Below are positions 1 to 8,600 of a stretch of 17,640 nt of DNA, piece by piece. The notes below the pieces were generated by a model. It did no database searches and was not told the origin of the DNA. It worked only from the letters and a program-made list of their open reading frames with translations. The DNA is from CAZGLR01 sp964526635 (GTDB taxonomy: Bacteria > Zixibacteria > MSB-5A5 > GN15 > JAAZOE01). A program made the translations under genes and the position numbers. Position 1 is the stretch's first letter. Each line of letters starts with the position of its first letter. Location: positions 1-17,640 of the forward strand of contig CAZGLR010000071.1 of assembly GCA_964526635.1 (NCBI GenBank). Reading direction: 5' to 3'.

Positions 1-1
1 G

Positions 2-922
2 GAGCAGATCAAAAAGATCGCCCGCGCTAACTCCACTGTCCTGCTCACCGGGGACAGCGGTACCGGCAAGGAAGTCGCTGCGGCGGAAATTCATTTGCTT
101 TCTGAACGGCGCCTGGCCCCACTGGTTGCGGTCAATTGCGCCGCCCTGAGTGAAACCCTGATGGAAAGCGAATTGTTCGGCCATGAAAAATGGTCGTTCA
201 CCGGAGCGGAAAAACAACATATCGGTAAATTCGAACTGACCGGCAATGGCACCCTGTTTCTTGATGAAATAACCGAAATCCCCGTCAAAATACAGGCCAA
301 ATTGCTACGGGTTATTCAGGAGCGTGAATTCGAACGGGTCGGCAGCAATCATGTTATCCGTTTTAGCGGCCGCATCATGGCCTCGACCAATCGCAATATC
401 GAGGACGCTCTGGCCAGCGGAAAGCTGCGTGAAGATTTATATTTCCGGCTCAATGTGACCCGCGTGCACCTGCCGCCGCTTCGCGAGCGCGAGGGCGATA
501 TCTCCCTTTTGGCCGACTACTTTTTCAATAAACATGCCGCTGACCTCAAACGGCCCGCGCCGAAACTGGCCGATGGCGTCCTGGCCCGACTCGAATCATA
601 CCACTGGCCGGGTAATGTCCGGGAGCTGAGTAATACCATCGAACGCACGCTGGTGTTGAATGATGATGAAGTGATTACACCCAACATGCTCTGGCAGGCA
701 ATTGAGACTTCGGATTGTAATGTCGAAATGCCCTATGAAGAAGCCAAAGATCAGGCGGTTACAGAATTCCAGCGCCATTACCTGGCTTTTCATCTCAGAC
801 AGCACCATGGTGATTTAAGTAAAACCTCTGCCGCCATCGGCTTATCCCGTCAGGGGCTGGCCAAAGCGTTGAGTGCCTGCGGCCTGAATGCCCGCGCAAT
901 TCGAAATGGCAACAAAAGTTGA
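2..922 (+). CDS. Sigma-54-dependent transcriptional activator (AAA+ and Fis-type HTH), 5' partial
   Basis: This is the C-terminal 306 residues of a bacterial enhancer-binding protein, which uses ATP hydrolysis to open promoters held by sigma-54 RNA polymerase. The window begins inside the AAA+ domain, so the N-terminal sensor domain is not visible. Counting from base 2, I see Walker A (GDSGTGKE, residues 17-24), Walker B (GTLFLDE, 83-89), the sensor region with MASTNR, the arginine-finger region FRLNV and LPPLREREGD, and YHWPGNVREL. A Fis-type helix-turn-helix lies near residues 255-295 (KTSAAIGLSRQGLAKAL). The loop that contacts sigma-54 is usually GAFTGA; here it reads WSFTGA (residues 64-69), keeping the key Phe-Thr but replacing the first Gly with Trp and the Ala with Ser. 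The receiver gene downstream lies 247 bases away and may be functionally linked. The family call is firm; the target genes are unknown. Confidence 0.93.
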   Translation, partial: EQIKKIARANSTVLLTGDSGTGKEVAAAEIHLLSERRLAPLVAVNCAALSETLMESELFGHEKWSFTGAEKQHIGKFELTGNGTLFLDEITEIPVKIQAKLLRVIQEREFERVGSNHVIRFSGRIMASTNRNIEDALASGKLREDLYFRLNVTRVHLPPLREREGDISLLADYFFNKHAADLKRPAPKLADGVLARLESYHWPGNVRELSNTIERTLVLNDDEVITPNMLWQAIETSDCNVEMPYEEAKDQAVTEFQRHYLAFHLRQHHGDLSKTSAAIGLSRQGLAKALSACGLNARAIRNGNKS

Positions 923-1169
923 CACTTTACTTCGTTGAATTCCAACGCCTTATCATTATTGACCGCATTTATGTAAACAATCGTTTCTAAAATTATCCAC
1001 AATAGTCCGGTTACACCCATGCCTCATCATGGAGAATTCTCTTTCATGTCGTTGCAGCACTATCACTTGCATGCGATGTACGAATAACAGTCGCCATATC
1101 GCCCTCTCCGGCATACTTCTTGTTACGTTAATCACTAGAATTCGTCGTAGCAGTTGATTCGAAATATAT
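923..1169. other. Intergenic region, no convincing gene
   Basis: This 247-base stretch separates the sigma-54 activator from the receiver gene and is visibly richer in A and T than its neighbours. I see no ORF with a credible start. A small CGTTG/CAACG inverted repeat with a 5-base loop (933-947) lies just after the activator stop, but it is too short and lacks a T-run, so it would be a poor terminator. TTGACA at 919-924 and TTGACC at 959-964 resemble -35 boxes, but neither has a well-spaced -10 hexamer. Any promoter for the downstream receiver should be here, but I cannot place it. Confidence 0.5.
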
Positions 1170-1601
1170 ATGAATAATAGCCAGACTAAGCCCCGGATTT
1201 TTATTGTCGATGATGATGTCGATTTCGTGTCGGATTTGAGCATCATGCTTTCAGCCGAATTCGATATCGACAGCGCGCACAATACGGAAGATGCGCAGCA
1301 TTTTCTTCAGTCGAAAACCCCGGCCTGCGTCCTGGTCGATCTTCATATGGCCGAGCATTTTAGCGATAATCCTGAGCGGGAAGGGCTGGCGTTTATCCGC
1401 CAATGGCGGCAATCCTGCCGCGAGAGACAACGCAGCTCAATACCCATGATTATCATTTCCGCTCATGCCGACGCGACAAAAGTCAAAGAGGCGGAGTTGT
1501 TGGGGGTTGGAGGTGTGTTCACCAAACCACTCAACATTGCATCACTCAAAGAGCGCATGTATCAGCTCATCAAGAAAGAGGGGCATGCTGGAGTTTCATA
1601 A
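1170..1601 (+). CDS. Stand-alone response-regulator receiver protein
   Basis: The 143-residue protein is a single CheY-like receiver with no output domain. Key residues are present: the acidic cluster DDD at 14-16, the phospho-acceptor Asp57 in VLVDLHM, Ser97 at the conserved Ser/Thr position in IIISAHAD, and Lys119 in TKPL. It should therefore be phosphorylatable by a histidine kinase and act through protein-protein contacts. The stretch between beta-3 and alpha-3 (about residues 60-92) is longer than in CheY. The ATG has no clear Shine-Dalgarno sequence. An upstream start is unlikely because the receiver core begins at residue 9. No kinase is adjacent; the upstream sigma-54 activator is a possible functional neighbour but not clearly in the same operon. 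The next gene has its own promoter. Confidence 0.9.
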   Translation: MNNSQTKPRIFIVDDDVDFVSDLSIMLSAEFDIDSAHNTEDAQHFLQSKTPACVLVDLHMAEHFSDNPEREGLAFIRQWRQSCRERQRSSIPMIIISAHADATKVKEAELLGVGGVFTKPLNIASLKERMYQLIKKEGHAGVS

Positions 1602-1630
1602 CATTTAGTACGATCTGGCATGAGGGAGGC

Positions 1631-1705
1631 TAGGGTAACAGGCGGGATAGTGTTCCGATGAAGTTCGTGCTCTCTCCACCGGGCACTACTCCCTCCTGTT
1701 CCCTA
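1631..1705. repeat. Long imperfect inverted repeat (hairpin) between two genes
   Basis: Bases 1631-1652 and 1684-1705 can pair over about 20 positions: TAGGG, AACAGG, GGGA and TAGTG each match, interrupted by one mismatch and two single-base bulges. The loop is about 31 bases (1653-1683). It lies after the receiver gene stop and before the protease promoter, so it may end the upstream transcript, protect its 3' end, or be a small structured RNA. There is no T-run after the stem, so it is not a standard intrinsic terminator. The pairing is seen directly; the role is inference. Confidence 0.5.
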
Positions 1706-1771
1706 ACTAATCTTCCCGGTTGCCCCGCTTCCGCACCGTTGGCTGTCTAATATTTCTGTTAAAACCCCCTT

Positions 1772-1800
1772 TTGCCATTTTTATAATTCTACTGTATATT
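1772..1800 (+). promoter_or_regulatory. Sigma-70-type promoter for the first tricorn-like protease
   Basis: TTGCCA (1772-1777) and TATATT (1795-1800) are separated by exactly 17 bases, and the spacer is A/T-rich. Transcription would begin near 1807, giving a leader of about 50 bases before the protease ATG. An AGGAG ribosome-binding site at 1845-1849 sits 7 bases before that ATG. Confidence 0.5.
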
Positions 1801-1856
1801 CCCCGGATGAGGAAAATTCAGCGGTCCGTGTCAGCGGATCGAACAGGAGTGTATTT

Positions 1857-4800
1857 ATGCGTTTTCATGTATCTGTAATTTTGAGTATTTGTTTGTTTGC
1901 AGTCGGTATGATATCAGCCGATGAGGCCCGGCTTTTGCGCTTTCCCGACCTTTCATCTGACTATGTGGCATTCGTCTATGCCGGTGATGTCTACACTGTC
2001 TCGCGTAGCGGCGGCACTGCTTTGCGGTTGACGAGTCATGAGGGTCTCGAGTTGTTTCCGAAATTTTCTCCGAACGGCAGCCATATTGCCCTGACGGGTC
2101 AATATCATGGCGATCAGGCGGTGTATGTTCTGCCGATGGCCGGCGGCGTGCCGGTGCGTCTGACCTGGCATCCCGGATTCCAGAATCAATCGGAACGGAT
2201 GGGTTCGGAAAATATCGTGATAGACTGGACGGCCGATGGCAAATCGGTCATTTTCCGTTCCCGGAAGGAGAAGCAGGATGTCTGGGACGGCCGAATTTAT
2301 ACTGTTTCCATCGATGGCGGTTTGCCGGAGCCATTGCCGATGCATACCGCCGGCTTTACCTCGCTTTCACCCGATGGTTCCAAAGTGGCCTATTGCCCGA
2401 TTTTTCGCGATTTCCGCACCTGGAAACGGTATCAGGGCGGGATGGCTCAGGATGTGTGGATTTATGATCTCGCCAATGATTCTTCAGTGAAAATCACCGA
2501 CTGGGTCGGGACCGATAATATGCCGATGTGGTATGCCGACAAGATCTATTTCAACTCCGATCAAACCGGCAGTCTGAATCTGTATTGCTATGACATTCCC
2601 TCCGGACAAACCCGCCAGGTAACGCAATACACTGACTATGATGTCCGCTGGCCGAGTCTGGGTCCCGATGGCATCGTCTTCGAAAAAGGCGGGTACCTAT
2701 ATGTCATGGATTTGCCATCGGAAGAGATCACCAGGCTGACGGTGAATCTGGTTACCGATCATCACACTATGGTCCCGCAGTTTATTGATGCTTCTGAGGA
2801 AATCGGAGATTATGTGCTGGCGCCTGATGGCAAACGCGTGCTGTTTTCCGCTCGGGGGGATATCTTCTCACTCCCGGCCGAAGAAGGAATCACCTACAAT
2901 CTGACCGCAAGTTCCGGGGCGCATGACAAGGAACCGGTATGGTCCCCCGACGGACAACATGTCGCTTTCATCTCCGATGCGAGCGGTGAGGATGAAGTGT
3001 ATCTCTGCGCTCCCGATGGCTCTCATCGCATCCAACTCACGACCGGCGGGGAGTGTCGCAAATACGGCCTGTGGTGGTCGCCCGACAGCAGGAAGATTGC
3101 GTTCTCAGACAAAAATCTGATTCTGTACACAGTGAATGTGGTCGATAAATCGATTCAGATTCTCGATGAAGATGATTTCAGTGAATTTCGCGATATCGAA
3201 TGGTCCCCGGACAGCCGGTATCTGACCTATACTAAATCTCTGCCGAACCGCATGTCCGGTGTTTTCATTTTCGACACCCATACCGATACCGCCTATCAGG
3301 TGACCGAGGGTTTAGCCAATGACTACAGTCCGGTTTTCGATCCTGATGGTAAATATTTGTATTTCTTCTCCGAGCGCGAATTCAATCCGTTGTTCAGCCG
3401 GTATGAATTCGAGTTTGTAAATCGCGCGATTACCAGCATCTACATGATTCTCCTCGATGAAGATACCGAATCGCCCTTCGCTCCTGAGAATGACATGGTT
3501 ATGAGTGATGATGACGATGATGATGATAACAACGCCGAGGATGACAGCGACAAAAAGAACGATCGCGACGGCAAAGATCGTGATAAGAAATCATCAGGCG
3601 TCACCGTGACAATCGATTTCGATGGCATCTTCGATCGCCAGGTCGGTATCGATATCCCGACCGGAGATTATTCCGGACTACAGGCGATTTCGGGCGCGAT
3701 CTTCTATCGCAGCGATCCCCTGCGGGGAACACGCGGCCGGATTTCAACGGAAGCTTCGATTCTGCACAAGTATGATATTGACGAGGAAGCGGATCATGAT
3801 TTTGCCACCAACGCCGGCGGTTACCGGATATCGTTCGATGGCAAGAAAATGCTGCTGCGCAAGGGGGGATCATGGCATATCAGCAGCACCCGGGGAAGTG
3901 AAGCCTCATTCAAAGATAACACCATCAATACCTCTGACTTGAAAGTCAAAGTCGATAAGCGCGCCGAATACCGTCAGATGTTCGAAGAAGCCTGGCGGTT
4001 GCAGCGTGATTTCTTCTATGATGAAAACACGCACGGCGTCGACTGGAAAGCAATGTATGATAAATACGCCGTATTGCTGCCGCATGTCAATCATCGCTTC
4101 GATTTGACCTATGTCATCGGAGAAATGATCGGCGAGTTGTGCTGTTCGCATACGTATGTCGGGGGCGGTGATTATCCCGAGTTGCCGTCGAGTAATATCG
4201 GTTTGCTGGGTGTGAATTTCGAAGTTGACCGTGAGAACAACCGCATCAAAATCGCCCGCATCCTGCGCGGCGAAAACTGGGACCAAGCTCTCTTTTCACC
4301 ATTGTTTGACCCTGATATCGAGGTCAACGAGGGCGATTACCTGCTGGCGATCGATGGGCATGAGATTACCGCTGGTACCAACCCCTATTCACTGACCGAA
4401 CAGAAAGCCGGGAAACTGGTCACATTAACTGTGAATGACCAACCCTCGATGAAAAATGCACGGAAAGTCATGGTCAAACTGATCGGCTCAGAAGGCCCCC
4501 TCCGGTATCATAACTGGGTCGAGGATAATCGCCGCGTGGTGGATTCGATCTCAAAAGGTGAGATCGGCTATCTGCATATTCCTGATATGGGTGGTTATGG
4601 CCTGATGCGCTTTGTCAAGATGTTTTACCATCAGCAGCGCCGCAATGGTCTGATTATCGATGTTCGGTACAATGGTGGCGGATTTGTGTCGCATCTGGTT
4701 CTTGACCGTCTGCGAGAAAAACTGCTGGGCGTCGGCGTGGCGCGCAATTCCGATATTTATCCGGTCCCCGGCGATGCTGTCAATGCCCATCTTATTACCC

Positions 4801-5159
4801 TTTGCAATGAATTCTCCTGTTCCGATGGCGATATTTTTCCATACCATTTCCGCCAATACGAACTGGGTCCGTTGATGGGTATGCGAACCTGGGGCGGGGT
4901 TGTCGGGATTCGCGGTTTCAGGCCGCTGATCGATGGCGGCTATGTGACCGTCCCTGAATACAGCCGCTACAGCCTTGATCGTGAATGGGTCATGGAAAAC
5001 GAGGGTGTGACTCCCGATATTGAGGTGGTTAACCGTCCTGAACGTGAGGCCGCCGGATATGACGATCAACTGATGCAGGCGCTCGAGTATATCCAGAACA
5101 AACTTCAAATCGATCCCAAAACTCTGCCGGCCTATCCCGGTCCGCCGGAAGAGAGGTAG
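1857..5159 (+). CDS. Secreted tricorn-like S41 peptidase with beta-propellers and PDZ domain
   Basis: This 1100-residue exported protease resembles tricorn, which degrades peptides delivered through its propeller domains. A signal peptide covers residues 1-21 with likely cleavage at ISA/DE. Residues 22 to about 540 hold WD40/PD40-type repeats (repeated SPDG/SPDS-like motifs and Gly-Gly turns). A highly charged linker with seven consecutive Asp lies at about 551-583. The C1 helical region is near 690-770, a PDZ domain near 779-868, and the TSPc catalytic core near 890-1060. The expected tricorn catalytic set is present: Ser764-His765, nucleophile Ser989 followed by Asp990, and Glu1049 in NEGVTPDIEV. 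AGGAG 7 bases upstream supports the ATG. It faces a paralogue of the same architecture and shares its terminator. The likely location is the periplasm or outside the cell; the substrate is unknown. Confidence 0.93.
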   Translation: MRFHVSVILSICLFAVGMISADEARLLRFPDLSSDYVAFVYAGDVYTVSRSGGTALRLTSHEGLELFPKFSPNGSHIALTGQYHGDQAVYVLPMAGGVPVRLTWHPGFQNQSERMGSENIVIDWTADGKSVIFRSRKEKQDVWDGRIYTVSIDGGLPEPLPMHTAGFTSLSPDGSKVAYCPIFRDFRTWKRYQGGMAQDVWIYDLANDSSVKITDWVGTDNMPMWYADKIYFNSDQTGSLNLYCYDIPSGQTRQVTQYTDYDVRWPSLGPDGIVFEKGGYLYVMDLPSEEITRLTVNLVTDHHTMVPQFIDASEEIGDYVLAPDGKRVLFSARGDIFSLPAEEGITYNLTASSGAHDKEPVWSPDGQHVAFISDASGEDEVYLCAPDGSHRIQLTTGGECRKYGLWWSPDSRKIAFSDKNLILYTVNVVDKSIQILDEDDFSEFRDIEWSPDSRYLTYTKSLPNRMSGVFIFDTHTDTAYQVTEGLANDYSPVFDPDGKYLYFFSEREFNPLFSRYEFEFVNRAITSIYMILLDEDTESPFAPENDMVMSDDDDDDDNNAEDDSDKKNDRDGKDRDKKSSGVTVTIDFDGIFDRQVGIDIPTGDYSGLQAISGAIFYRSDPLRGTRGRISTEASILHKYDIDEEADHDFATNAGGYRISFDGKKMLLRKGGSWHISSTRGSEASFKDNTINTSDLKVKVDKRAEYRQMFEEAWRLQRDFFYDENTHGVDWKAMYDKYAVLLPHVNHRFDLTYVIGEMIGELCCSHTYVGGGDYPELPSSNIGLLGVNFEVDRENNRIKIARILRGENWDQALFSPLFDPDIEVNEGDYLLAIDGHEITAGTNPYSLTEQKAGKLVTLTVNDQPSMKNARKVMVKLIGSEGPLRYHNWVEDNRRVVDSISKGEIGYLHIPDMGGYGLMRFVKMFYHQQRRNGLIIDVRYNGGGFVSHLVLDRLREKLLGVGVARNSDIYPVPGDAVNAHLITLCNEFSCSDGDIFPYHFRQYELGPLMGMRTWGGVVGIRGFRPLIDGGYVTVPEYSRYSLDREWVMENEGVTPDIEVVNRPEREAAGYDDQLMQALEYIQNKLQIDPKTLPAYPGPPEER

Positions 5160-5186
5160 AAATGGATCGCGAAAAGAAAGCAGCAT

Positions 5187-5219
5187 AAAAAAAAGCCCCG
5201 GAATTCCCGGGGCTTTTTT
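5187..5219. terminator. Bidirectional intrinsic terminator between convergent proteases
   Basis: GCCCCGG (5195-5201) pairs with CCGGGGC (5207-5213) around a 5-base loop. Eight A precede the stem and six T follow it, so the hairpin has a U-tract when transcribed from either strand. It lies between the two convergent stop codons and serves both genes. Confidence 0.9.
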
Positions 5220-5237
5220 GTGGTACTGGCTTTTTGC

Positions 5238-8200
5238 TTAATCAAGTTCTTTCATCAATTCTTCGACTGCACGCACAAGTTGCGGGTCGCGGCCGTTGAT
5301 GAAGTCATCGGGCAGGTTTTCGACAAAAATATCGGGATGGCGCGGGACCAGGTCGGTGTCTTCCATGTTGATCGTAAAGGCGCCCCACGACGGTCGCCGT
5401 ATGCGCATGCCGTCGATGAGCGTATATGATCCCGTTCCGATAACTGCGCCGGCAGTTGGTTCACCGATGATCTTGCCCAATTCCAGCGTGCGGAAACCCT
5501 CGGCAAAAATCTCCGAATTGGAGGCCGAGAGACCATTGATGAGCAGGGTCATCGGCTTTTCAAGAGCTTTGGAGCGCATCTTGTTTTCCGAGGTCACCGG
5601 GAAATCGCGGAAGTTGCGCAGGAAATACGGCTGCTTGATCAGAATACCCAGCAAATGGACGGCGATGTTGCCGCCGCCGTTGTTGCGGACATCGATAATC
5701 AAACCATCCTTTTTTTCGGCAATAGAAACCAGTTCTTCTTTGAAACGGGCCAGATACGTGCCCGACATTGAGCGGATATGAAGATAGGCCAGGCGGCCGC
5801 CGGATAATTCCCCGACCCGGTCGCGATTGCGCTGCACCCAGTCTTCATACGTCAGATCGGACAGCGACGCCGCCGGTTTGATGTACACCATTTCGCCCTT
5901 TTTCCCGGGTGAGACGGCTATAGTAAGTTCAACGCGACGGTCCCGGGTGCCTTCGAGCAGCTCAAACAGGTTTTTCTCCGGCGTGAGTGGCTGTCCATTT
6001 ATCGCCAGTACGTATTGTCCGATTGCGAGGCCGGCCAGATCGGCCGGTGAGTCGGTTATAATGCCGGCGATACGGAAATTACCCGATGATTCGATTTCAT
6101 CATAATCCCACTCGATTCCGGTTTCGCCGGTCGCATAGACATTGCTGGTGCCCGGTTCACGGGAATAGGCGCTCAGATGTGACGCCCGCAATTCGCCCAT
6201 CATCTCTTTGAGCAGATTAATGAACTCCGGCTCGGTACGGACATGATCGACAATCGGACTGTATTTGTCGCGCACAACGCCCCAATCGGTGCCGTGGAAA
6301 TCACTGTCGTAGAAATAGGCGTTGAGCATCGCCCAGCTTTCTTCGAATTTCTGACGATTGAGCTGCGGAATCGAAATATCGAGTTGAGCGGCGAATGATA
6401 TCGATTCAGTTTTGCCGCCCTTGAGTTCGGTCTTTTTGATGTTGTCACCATCGAGATAGTAAACCGACTTGGAATCATCGCTGATTACCAGCCGGGATTT
6501 GCTCTTACCGCTGTGGGTAAGCTGAGTCAAATCGGGATCATCGCCATCGACTTTGATAGTCCACAACTCCGGTTTACCCATAAGTGAGGAAACGAAGACA
6601 TACATTTTACCATCGGGGGTCAGGACCGGGTGGGTACTGGAAGCCGCCAGGCGATAGGCTTTTTCACGGCGCTGGACGATGCGTTCGAAGTCGATTTCGA
6701 CCGGAGTGATGTCGATCGAGTCTTTATCATTTTTCTTATCTTTCTCTTTATCTTCAAGCGTATCCATGAACAGGCTGTCGATAGTGCTTTCGGGGAATTC
6801 GAAAGGTTCTTCCTGGAGCGCGATCTGATAAGTTTCATAATCGTCATTCGCTGTTGAAGTAAAGTAGAGATACTTGCCGTCATCAGAAAAACGTGGACGG
6901 AAATTCCACCGTACGAACCGGGAGAGGTTATGGCTTTCGCCATCGAGGGAGATCACATGAATATCGGTTTCATAGGTCGGTCCGGCCATGGTATAGGCCA
7001 GCCAGCGCGAATCGGGTGACCATGCGAATTCTGTCGTCGGTTCGATACCCAGATCGGAGAAGTTGCCCTCGATCCAGACTGTTTCGGTGTTGTTGCGGAG
7101 ATCATGGCGGATGATTTTACCCAGACCCCGGTAAAACACCAGGTAGTTGCCATCGGGGGAGACCAGTGGTTTCAGTTCGTTGGCTGCATCGGAGGTTAGC
7201 TGCGTTTCGGTCTCCCCGGGAATATCGAAACTGTATATATCAAAATTGCCATTGCGGTCGGAGGCATAGTAGAGCGTTTTCGAATCGCTGCCCCAGACAA
7301 CGCGCTTTTCCCGGGCGGGAGTAGCGGTTATCTGGAGGCCGATTTCGGGATTCTCGGCGGGGAGAATAAATACTTCGCCATGAATAATGACCGCAATCTT
7401 CTTTTCGTCCGGCGACAGGCTGAACCAGTCAACATCGCCTTTGAAGGCTTTGGTAATATCAAGGTTGATTCGTTCATCGGAATTAATCGTTATTCTGACC
7501 TGCTGCGGGGTACCTTCGGCCGGATCAAGAGTCCAGAGATGGAATCCCTGTTCGAAGACCAGCATCGTCCCCTGCGGGTTGCCGTTGAGCCACTGGACGC
7601 CATCGCCGGCAAAATCAGTCAATGCTGCCGCCTCGCCGCCGTCGAGCGATTTCTTGTAGACCTGGCCCCAGTCGCCGCGGGCGGAAACGAAATAGATTTC
7701 ATTGGCAGCGTAATTGAGTACCGGCCAGACATCATGATGTTCCCATTCGGTAATTCGGCTGCTGCTGAATTCGGCGGCCGTACGGTCAGCCATATAGATA
7801 TCGGTGTTGCCCGACGCTTTCATATCCCGTCGCCACCAGCGCCGTCCGCCGGAACCGTTGTTATAAACCAGCCAACGGCCATCGGGCGAAAGGCGGCCGT
7901 TGTATTCCCGGGCATAGTAATAACCGGTCAACTTCACGGGCATACCGCCCTCGATAGAGACGATAAAAATATCGCTATAACCCTCGCGACTGGAAGTAAA
8001 CAACACCGAATCGCCGGCGGCAGTCCAACTGGTCCCGATATCGTCGTCGCTGTGAAAAGTAAGGCGCCGGGGGGGGCCGCCCTCGGCCGGGATGATATAC
8101 ACATCATAATTATTGAAGCGTCGCGATGAGAACAATATCCAGCGACCATCGGGCGAATACTGCGGCTGTATATCCTCGGCCTCATGAACCGCCAGGCGTA

Positions 8201-8384
8201 ATGCGGTGCCGCCGCCGGCCGGGGTTGTCCATATATCACCCTGATAGGTAAAGGCGATCGTTTGATTATCGGGCGACAGGGCAGGATATCGGGCGTAGCG
8301 AACCGTTTCATCGGCCGCCGCAACCCCCGCCAGCATCAGGCAAATCCATAGTACTGTTGCAATTATGAAATGACGTCGACTCAC
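5238..8384 (-). CDS. Secreted tricorn-like S41 peptidase, divergent paralogue
   Basis: This protein has the same architecture as its convergent neighbour: signal peptide, PD40/WD40 propeller repeats with many SPDG/SPDS motifs, a charged Lys/Asp/Glu linker, a PDZ domain (about 760-850) and a TSPc core. From the chosen GTG it has 1048 residues. GTG at 8384 is preferred because GGAG lies 6 bases upstream and the signal peptide then starts directly; ATG at 8396 is too close to the same site. The signal begins SRRHFI, close to the twin-arginine consensus, with cleavage likely near AAA/DE. Ser735-His736 and nucleophile Ser955 are kept, but the residue after the nucleophile is Asn956, not Asp. The NEGVxPD catalytic-Glu segment is replaced by a Thr-Asp-Leu-Val-Pro stretch (about 1010-1014). 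It is probably still a peptidase with altered chemistry or specificity; whether it is active cannot be decided by reading. Confidence 0.9.
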   Translation of the reverse strand: MSRRHFIIATVLWICLMLAGVAAADETVRYARYPALSPDNQTIAFTYQGDIWTTPAGGGTALRLAVHEAEDIQPQYSPDGRWILFSSRRFNNYDVYIIPAEGGPPRRLTFHSDDDIGTSWTAAGDSVLFTSSREGYSDIFIVSIEGGMPVKLTGYYYAREYNGRLSPDGRWLVYNNGSGGRRWWRRDMKASGNTDIYMADRTAAEFSSSRITEWEHHDVWPVLNYAANEIYFVSARGDWGQVYKKSLDGGEAAALTDFAGDGVQWLNGNPQGTMLVFEQGFHLWTLDPAEGTPQQVRITINSDERINLDITKAFKGDVDWFSLSPDEKKIAVIIHGEVFILPAENPEIGLQITATPAREKRVVWGSDSKTLYYASDRNGNFDIYSFDIPGETETQLTSDAANELKPLVSPDGNYLVFYRGLGKIIRHDLRNNTETVWIEGNFSDLGIEPTTEFAWSPDSRWLAYTMAGPTYETDIHVISLDGESHNLSRFVRWNFRPRFSDDGKYLYFTSTANDDYETYQIALQEEPFEFPESTIDSLFMDTLEDKEKDKKNDKDSIDITPVEIDFERIVQRREKAYRLAASSTHPVLTPDGKMYVFVSSLMGKPELWTIKVDGDDPDLTQLTHSGKSKSRLVISDDSKSVYYLDGDNIKKTELKGGKTESISFAAQLDISIPQLNRQKFEESWAMLNAYFYDSDFHGTDWGVVRDKYSPIVDHVRTEPEFINLLKEMMGELRASHLSAYSREPGTSNVYATGETGIEWDYDEIESSGNFRIAGIITDSPADLAGLAIGQYVLAINGQPLTPEKNLFELLEGTRDRRVELTIAVSPGKKGEMVYIKPAASLSDLTYEDWVQRNRDRVGELSGGRLAYLHIRSMSGTYLARFKEELVSIAEKKDGLIIDVRNNGGGNIAVHLLGILIKQPYFLRNFRDFPVTSENKMRSKALEKPMTLLINGLSASNSEIFAEGFRTLELGKIIGEPTAGAVIGTGSYTLIDGMRIRRPSWGAFTINMEDTDLVPRHPDIFVENLPDDFINGRDPQLVRAVEELMKELD

Positions 8385-8399
8385 AGCGTGCTCCATCCT
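8382..8399 (-). promoter_or_regulatory. Ribosome-binding site that decides the GTG start
   Basis: On the minus strand an AGGATGGAG stretch precedes the GTG at 8384-8382, with GGAG (8394-8391) and a 6-base spacer. The in-frame ATG at 8396 lies inside this purine run and would leave almost no spacing, so GTG is the better start. Confidence 0.5.
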
Positions 8400-8416
8400 C
8401 TGAAGGTTAAACACAT

Positions 8417-8444
8417 AAAGTACGCAATTATGACGGTAAGTCAA
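8417..8444 (-). promoter_or_regulatory. Alternative promoter for the minus-strand protease
   Basis: Minus-strand TTGACT (8444-8439) and TACTTT (8422-8417) are 16 bases apart. This would give a leader of roughly 25 bases before the GTG. The -10 is weak, keeping only the three most conserved positions. The more upstream TATAAT is the competing candidate. Confidence 0.3.
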
Positions 8445-8458
8445 TACAGCCGGCAGGG

Positions 8459-8485
8459 ATTATATACATGAACCGGTCATGGCAA
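8459..8485 (-). promoter_or_regulatory. Candidate promoter with perfect TATAAT for the minus-strand protease
   Basis: A perfect minus-strand TATAAT lies at 8464-8459. The -35 is either TTGCCA (8485-8480, 15-base spacer) or TTTTGC (8487-8482, 17-base spacer). The TTTTGCCAT stretch also occurs at the promoter of the paralogous protease (1770-1778), so the two genes may share a promoter type. The leader would be about 68 bases. Confidence 0.4.
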
Positions 8486-8600
8486 AAGTCGATGACAGGT
8501 GTCCGGCAAAACTTCTACGGATTCCGCCTTTGGTGCCGATACAGACATTAAAGGGGAAGTATCACCGGACTTAAAGCACATTATAGAGGCTTTGCAGCCA

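Noticed and set aside
919..993. TTGACA and TTGACC as -35 boxes upstream of the receiver gene
   Set aside because: No -10 hexamer lies at 15-19 bases from either; the nearest TATCAT and TAAAAT are 23 or more bases away.
1019..1087. 22-codon ORF in the intergenic region
   Set aside because: It is very short, has no ribosome-binding site and no recognisable sequence.
4551..5186. 211-codon open frame on the minus strand
   Set aside because: It runs opposite the catalytic core of the first protease and across part of the shared terminator.
7380..8129. 249-codon open frame on the plus strand
   Set aside because: It is the antisense shadow of the second tricorn-like protease and has no recognisable motif.
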